From assembly GCA_947623455.1 (NCBI GenBank), contig OX392530.1, forward strand, positions 29,047,405 to 29,111,404: DNA of 64,000 nucleotides. Reading direction: 5' to 3'. Positions 61,201-64,000 of this stretch are shown here, in pieces. The notes beneath the pieces were generated by a model that did not search any database, was not told where the DNA came from, and saw only the letters and a program-made list of their open reading frames with translations. The DNA is from Mimachlamys varia (Eukaryota; Mollusca; Bivalvia; Pectinida; Pectinidae). The position numbers and the translations under genes are program-made. How positions within the stretch are numbered: the stretch's first letter is position 1; the number at the start of each line of letters is the position of its first letter.

Positions 61201-61821
61201 ATTATGCCCTCTTCAATGTTATGTATGTTACATATTTGCATTCGGTGGGGAATCTTGACGACTGTGTCCTTGTTTTGGTTTTTGGTTGGTTGAGAACCGT
61301 GCTGTAGAAAGCATGGAATTGATCTTTGTTATTGTTGGAAACTTGGCTGAGGAATTGTGAGTAGTGATGTAATGTGCTTATATTTAGAAAAATCCGCCAA
61401 CAGCAGACAAAGAGTTAATGCCTTGAATCTGGAAAGTTATGGCCCGTGGTTAATTTCTGACGTTTTTCTGGAGGATGGGGACTGGATGCCAACAATAATA
61501 TGCCTTCGTCTCAAGTGATTCCAAGGTGTTTGGCTGTAACAATGTTAGAGATACCAATGGAAGGACACTCCAGGGTATTGTTTGTACCTTAACTGTTCTG
61601 GTATTGGTTATTTAATGTAAATTAAGAGCTGACAGCATTCTCTTTCATCTTTTTTCAGAGCTCTGGCAAAGAACTGTAATGCTACTATAGATAACAAGAA
61701 AGGTGCCTGCTCGGAAGAATGGAAGAAGGGAAAGCCAGTGCGAGTTGTGCGTAATTGTAAGGGAAGGAAACACTCCAAATACGCCCCTGAGGAGGGTAAC
61801 CGTTACGACGGCATCTACAAG
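40430..61821 (+). CDS. UHRF1: UHRF1, E3 ubiquitin ligase / hemimethylated-DNA reader, 12 exons, 3' end outside window
   Basis: Exons: 40430-40582, 43061-43222, 44160-44234, 49941-50296, 50799-51014, 51490-51617, 53650-53836, 54856-54979, 55643-55750, 56627-56731, 58548-58654, 61659-61821. All introns are GT-AG and phases agree, giving 628 residues so far (human protein is about 790). UHRF1 reads hemimethylated CpG and histone H3 tails in the nucleus, ubiquitinates H3 and recruits DNMT1 to maintain DNA methylation. Domain order: ubiquitin-like (1-78), tandem Tudor (about 131-340), PHD (about 364-430), SRA (468 to window end). The last visible residues, [10 protein letters not shown], are mid-SRA, so the SRA end, the linker and the RING must lie beyond 64000. 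The gene is large because its introns hold many mobile elements; no coding exon is broken. Confidence 0.97.
41517..42028. mobile_element. MULE-like foldback element, 512 bp, ~100-bp inverted ends, 9-bp TSD
   Basis: The left arm begins TAGTCCGAAGG and continues through CTCTGACC, AAATATTTGGACA, GAGAGTCAGAAT and TTAGTTAAAAAGTGGAAATT. The right arm is its complement over about 100 bp and ends CCTTCGGACTA. Flanking GGTAAAATC at 41508-41516 and 42029-42037 is a perfect 9-bp target-site duplication. Long inverted ends plus a 9-bp duplication fit the Mutator superfamily. It lies in UHRF1 intron 1, and a 76-bp relative is at 13205-13280. Confidence 0.8.
43383..44106. mobile_element. hAT-like non-autonomous element, 8-bp TSD
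   Basis: 724 bp flanked by GTCATTAA at 43375-43382 and 44107-44114, an 8-bp duplication typical of hAT elements. The right end read inward is TAGTGCTGGGAATTG, a hAT-like terminus; the left end AAGTGGTGTGCCG is diverged. Subterminal ATCGATT/AATCGAT motifs lie near both ends. It ends 53 bp before UHRF1 exon 3. No transposase is present. Confidence 0.7.
44457..46965 (-). mobile_element. 5'-truncated non-LTR retrotransposon with 12-bp TSD
   Basis: The element lies antisense in UHRF1 intron 3 and is flanked by GTTACTATGTTA at 44445-44456 and 46966-46977. It contains the 3' part of ORF2 and a ~270-nt 3' region ending with AATAAAAG and an A-rich tail. The sequence 5' of the RT, where an endonuclease would be expected, is missing, as expected for incomplete target-primed reverse transcription. 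Confidence 0.9.
44726..46965 (-). pseudogene. Reverse transcriptase ORF2 fragment (Jockey/CR1-like LINE)
   Basis: An uninterrupted frame of about 746 codons runs from the truncation point to TAA at 44726; an internal Met lies at 46594. Reverse transcriptase motifs in order: [44 protein letters not shown] (first catalytic Asp), [20 protein letters not shown] and FADDTSLY (catalytic Asp pair). The usual [13 protein letters not shown] has Arg in place of Gly. The C-terminus carries a CxC-x7-H-x4-C module ([16 protein letters not shown]). No endonuclease domain is left, so the copy cannot move by itself. The clade assignment is tentative. Confidence 0.85.
47005..48533. repeat. Scattered TGTCTGTGGTGTTACC motifs, forward then inverted
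   Basis: The 16-bp motif or close variants occur forward at about 47005, 47524, 47717, 47757, 47947, 47968, 48112 and 48131, and inverted at about 48156, 48171, 48327 and 48518. At the switch point (48131-48186) there is a hairpin: GTCTGTGGTGTTACC, then GGTAACACCACAGAC. No spacing rule is apparent. This is UHRF1 intron 3; the origin is unknown. Confidence 0.7.
48794..48834 (+). ncRNA. Minimal hammerhead-ribozyme-like motif
   Basis: In order: TGTC (48794-48797), CTGAAGA, an extra A, GCCC-loop-GGGC, GAAA, CCGGTA and GACA (48831-48834). TGTC/GACA can form stem I, GCCC/GGGC stem II, and ACC/GGT a very short stem III. CUGANGA and GAAA are the hammerhead core and GUA a possible cleavage triplet. 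The extra A before stem II and the tiny stem III argue against activity as a monomer. Confidence 0.35.
49822..49897 (-). mobile_element. TTAA MITE, truncated copy
   Basis: Begins after TTAA (49818-49821) with AGGCCCAATATACGTAACTT followed by CAGGAAATTTTTCAGGATTC, and breaks off after CCAGTTGATAACCA. It ends 43 bp before the acceptor of UHRF1 exon 4. Confidence 0.75.
49941..51617 (+). other. UHRF1: UHRF1 exons 4-6: tandem Tudor domain with a long acidic loop
   Basis: Exon 4 opens [20 protein letters not shown], matching the human DARD...GAWFEA block. The H3K9me3 cage residues of human UHRF1 (F152, Y188, Y191) correspond to F146, F247 and Y250 here, so one Tyr is Phe. Between F146 and F247 there are 100 residues against 35 in human. 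The extra stretch is rich in N, D, E and S, with two related EPNNN blocks. Exon 5 has [10 protein letters not shown] and [18 protein letters not shown]. Exon 6 ends with SPVKR, the Tudor-PHD linker, where human has RRKS. Confidence 0.85.
51985..52215 (-). pseudogene. Non-LTR reverse transcriptase C-terminal relic 1
   Basis: The minus strand reads [20 protein letters not shown], then [11 protein letters not shown] and a stop at 52003-52001. This pattern (WxExxxRDRxxxxxxxxDxxDRxxWr) is the usual tail of RTE/L1-type ORF2 proteins. The rest of the ORF is gone. It lies in UHRF1 intron 6, antisense. Confidence 0.5.
52440..52725 (-). pseudogene. Non-LTR reverse transcriptase C-terminal relic 2
   Basis: The minus strand reads [20 protein letters not shown], then [12 protein letters not shown], a stop, [20 protein letters not shown] and RATWRSGVR. 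RLGWxGH...VEGKRGRGRPKxxW is a common tail of non-LTR ORF2 proteins. An in-frame stop shows decay. It may be a second, older copy of the family of relic 1. Confidence 0.55.
53244..53492. mobile_element. 249-bp foldback MITE before the UHRF1 PHD exon
   Basis: The 48-nt left arm (53244-53291, ATTCATGAAACCGTTCTCGT onward) is nearly exactly complementary to 53445-53492. The loop is about 153 bp. No clear target-site duplication was found. It ends 157 bp before exon 7. Confidence 0.7.
53650..54979 (+). other. UHRF1: UHRF1 exons 7-8: PHD finger and linker
   Basis: The pre-PHD/PHD cysteines are all present: [60 protein letters not shown] and DC. The DECD acidic pair that binds unmodified H3R2 in human UHRF1 is retained. 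The TGG codon of EWYC is split between exons 7 and 8. Exon 8 ends with a Lys-rich stretch ([18 protein letters not shown]) and DWGR. Confidence 0.92.
57282..58014 (+). mobile_element. Non-autonomous element, GGTCATCTGA type, copy 1
   Basis: It starts TTAGGTCATCTGAACCGTAG, followed by a GTCCGTCATCGTCCG run, and holds four diverged ~145-bp units (ACTTCTTCTCAATAACCG, GGGCTACCAAGTTTGTT, ACCTACTTTCAAGGTCACAG). It ends TCAGATGACTGTTAAGGCTC and CTTGGGCCTCTTGTT. AGGTCATCTGA and TCAGATGAC form imperfect inverted ends inside a terminal GGCtCCTTGGGCC hairpin. It lies in UHRF1 intron 10. Confidence 0.65.
59311..59686 (+). mobile_element. TTAA-flanked MITE, copy 6
   Basis: 376 bp flanked by TTAA at 59307-59310 and 59687-59690. 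The right TTAA is shared with an inverted copy, as at 11.5-12.3 kb. UHRF1 intron 11. Confidence 0.8.
59691..60986 (-). mobile_element. TTAA MITE, copy 7, inverted and split by another element
   Basis: The first part is 59691-59787, ending at CCTAAAACGAAA. The copy resumes at about 60950 with TAAACCCGAGCTGTAACTAA and is truncated soon after. Copy 6 read backwards gives CCTAAAACGAAATAAACCCG, so the interruption is exactly located. Confidence 0.75.
59788..60949 (+). mobile_element. CTAGAACTGT...GGGGGTATAA element nested in a MITE
   Basis: Starts CTAGAACTGTAAGCCGATGG, then a run of about 15 C (59819 onward), a unique part, and three to four ~155-bp units. Each unit contains TAGTGACCTGGTTACCATGG, CAACCAAAATTTTGACAAACG and a TCCAGTAGTTTAGGAGGAGT block. 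It ends CCCCCCCTAACTTCGTTGCG, GGGGGGTATAAT. It has the same termini as 22388-22805. No protein is encoded. Confidence 0.65.
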
Positions 61822-62069
61822 GTATGTATTGTCAGTAGATTTGGTGTGTCACCACTCTCAGTGATTACTGACTAGCTATATAGTATATATAGCAGTATGT
61901 AATGTTTCAGCCACTTTCGCGTATCTTTGGTAGTCATCGGTTAAAGGGTCAGAGGTCTCACTGTGTAGGGGTGGGGGTATATCTATGTGATTACAATTGG
62001 TAGTCATCGGTTAAAGGTCAGAAGTCTTACTTTGTGGGGGTGGGAGGTATATCTATTTATTACATTTTT

Positions 62070-63981
62070 AGGTCATCTGACCCAAAGGGTCAAGATGACC
62101 TATAGTTACCGTGCTTCGTCCGTCGTCGTCCGCCGTGCGCCGTCCGTAAACTTTTCACATTTCAAACTTCTTCTCAAGTTCTACCAATGGGATTAAGCTG
62201 AAACTTGGCTGAAATGATCCTGAGATAGTCCTGACCAAGTGTTGTTATTTTTCGGGTCGGTCCGAAATCCAAGATGGCCGCCAGAGCCGCCATCTTGAAA
62301 AACACATTTTCAACTTCTTGTCAAGTTCTACCAGTGGGATTAAGATGAAACTTGGCTGAAATGATCCTGAGATGGTCCTGACCAAGTGTTGTTATTTTTC
62401 GGGTCTGTCCGAAATCCAAGATAGCCGCCATAGCCGACATCTTGAAAAACACATATTAAACTTCTTCTACAGTTCCACTGGTACCTGTGAGCTGAAAATT
62501 GGTAGGGATGTTCAGGAAGGGCAGCCCATAAAATGTTGTTATTTTTCGGGTCCGAAAAACTCGCTGAAATGATCCTGAGATAGTCCTGACCAAGTGTTGT
62601 TATTTTTCGGGTCGGTCCGAAATCCAAGATGGCCGCCAGAGCCGCCATCTTGAAAAACACATTTTCAACTTCTTGTCAAGTTCTACCAGTGGGATTAAGA
62701 TGAAACTTGGCTGAAATGATCCTGAGATGGTCCTGACCAAGTGTTGTTATTTTTTGGGTTGGTCCGAAATCCAAGATGGCCACCAGAGCCGCCATCTTGA
62801 AAAACACATTTCCAAATTTCTCTCAAGTTTCACCTGTGGGATTAAGCTGAAACTTGGCTGAAATTATCCTGAAATGGTCCTGACCATGAGTTGTTACTTT
62901 TCGGTCGGTTCGAAATCCAAGATGGCCGCCATCTTACAAAACACATTTCCAACTTCTTCTCAAGTTCTACCTGTGGGATTAAGCTAAAACTTGGCTGAAG
63001 TGATTCTGAGATTGTCCTGACCAAGTGTTGTTATTTTTCAGGTTGGTCGGAAATCCAAGATGGCCTTCAGAGCCGCCATCTTGAAAAACACATTTCAAAC
63101 TTCTTCTCAAGTTCTACCTGTGTGATTAAGCTGAAACTTGGCTGACATGATCCTGAGATGGTCCTGATCAAGTATTGTTACTTTTTGGGTCGGTCCGAAA
63201 TCCAAGATGGCTGCCAGAGCCGCAATCTTGAAAAACATGTTTCCAACTTCTACCACTGGGATTAAGCTGAAAATTGGCTGAAATGATCCTGAGATGGTCC
63301 TGACCAAGTGTTGTTACATTTCGGGTTGGTTCAAAATCCAAGATGGCCGCCAGATTCGCCATCTTGAAAAACAAAATTGCCGTCCGTAAACTTTTCACAT
63401 TTTAAACTTCTTCTCAAGTTCTATCCGTGGGATTGAGCTGAAACTTGCTAGAAATGATCCTTAGGTGGACCTGACCAAGTGTTGTTATTTTTCAACTCCG
63501 TTGGAATTAAAAGATGGCCGCCATGGCCGCCATTTTGAAAACACATTTTAAACTTTTCATAGAAAAATGATCCCCAGATAGTCCCAACCAAATGTTGTTA
63601 TTTCTCCAGTCCGTCAGAGATCCAAGATGGCTGCAACAGCCCCCATTTTGCATCCACATCTAACACTTTCCATGATCTGAAACTTGCCTAAAATGATTCT
63701 GACCAAATGTTATTTTTCGCACTGTTCCGAAGAAATCCATGATCATCACCATCTTGAAAACCACATTTGTGTGGCATATTGTTACATGATTGTATTTCTA
63801 ATTCCTAGAGGAGAGGAATTTATATAAGCTATTAGCTTGTTTTCCAATCCTCACTATTTGTATAATTTCTATATATGTAATATACATGTACACTGATGGA
63901 AATAAAATATTGTTTAAACTAATTCCATAATGGTATCACAATTGGTAGTCAGATGACCGTTAAGGCCCTTGGGCCTCTTGT
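62070..63981 (+). mobile_element. Non-autonomous element, GGTCATCTGA type, copy 2
   Basis: Starts TAGGTCATCTGACCCAAAGG, followed by a GTCCGTCGTCGTCCGCCG run. About ten ~145-bp units follow, each with GGGATTAAGCTGAAACTTGG and an inverted CAAGATGGCCGCC / GCCGCCATCTTG pair. It ends AGTCAGATGACCGTTAAGGC, CCTTGGGCCTCTTGTTA. It occupies most of the visible part of UHRF1 intron 12. Confidence 0.7.
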
Positions 63982-64000
63982 TACCAGTGAAATATCGAAA

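Larger units (their letters stand above)
55643..61821 (+). other. UHRF1: UHRF1 exons 9-12: SRA domain (partial)
   Basis: [20 protein letters not shown] starts the domain. Later blocks are [59 protein letters not shown] and [20 protein letters not shown]. The two Tyr that sandwich the flipped 5-methylcytosine (in GGYEDD and FTYTG) and the NKR finger that reads the hemimethylated state are present, so hemimethyl-CpG binding should be conserved. The visible part ends at YDGIYK. Confidence 0.95.

Noticed and set aside
62340..63398. Minus-strand frames repeating MFFKMAALAAILDFGP-type sequence
   Set aside because: Translation of the ~145-bp repeat units; it recurs with each unit and has no gene structure.

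Overview
This window looks like nuclear DNA from a lophotrochozoan invertebrate, most likely a mollusc and probably a bivalve. It is AT-rich, its genes have many introns, and it is full of short tandem arrays and non-autonomous transposons. It carries DHCR24, which insects and nematodes lack. The repeat types (elements with GTCCGTCGTCCG-rich left ends and GGGCCTCTTGTT right ends) are the kind I associate with mollusc genomes. I cannot name the species. No rRNA, tRNA or CRISPR features are supported.

Two conserved genes dominate the right half and are arranged head to head, with 311 bp between start codons. DHCR24 (delta24-sterol reductase, minus strand, 40118 to 32780) can be rebuilt completely from eight exons in phase, giving 523 aa. 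UHRF1 (plus strand, 40430 to beyond the window) has twelve visible exons encoding 628 aa: the ubiquitin-like domain, tandem Tudor, PHD and most of the SRA domain. The rest of SRA and the RING lie past position 64000. The shared promoter holds an SRE-like site, an inverted CCAAT box, a perfect DR4 nuclear-receptor element and a perfect E2F site.

The left half contains a third, unrecognised gene at about 9.6-17.2 kb. A TATA promoter with two perfect CREs and an E-box leads to six exons whose splice phases all agree, giving a predicted 147 aa protein. It sits among tandem arrays: a degenerate array upstream (6.7-9.3 kb), a 27-bp array in intron 2, a 40-bp array in intron 5 whose units copy that intron's own splice donor, and a 26-bp array after the stop codon. 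A large 46/48-bp compound array lies at 25.2-28.6 kb.

The introns and intergenic DNA hold many mobile elements, several of which can be typed from their target-site duplications: a 5'-truncated non-LTR retrotransposon (12-bp TSD), a MULE-like foldback family (two copies, each with a 9-bp TSD), a hAT-like element (8-bp TSD), a TTAA-flanked MITE family (seven copies, twice as inverted dimers sharing one TTAA), a pogo/Tigger-like MITE, SINE-like units, and a group of elements whose ends resemble each other and whose middles are tandem repeats. 1-1200, 5264-6690, 19100-21300 and 28620-32000 contain no gene I can support.
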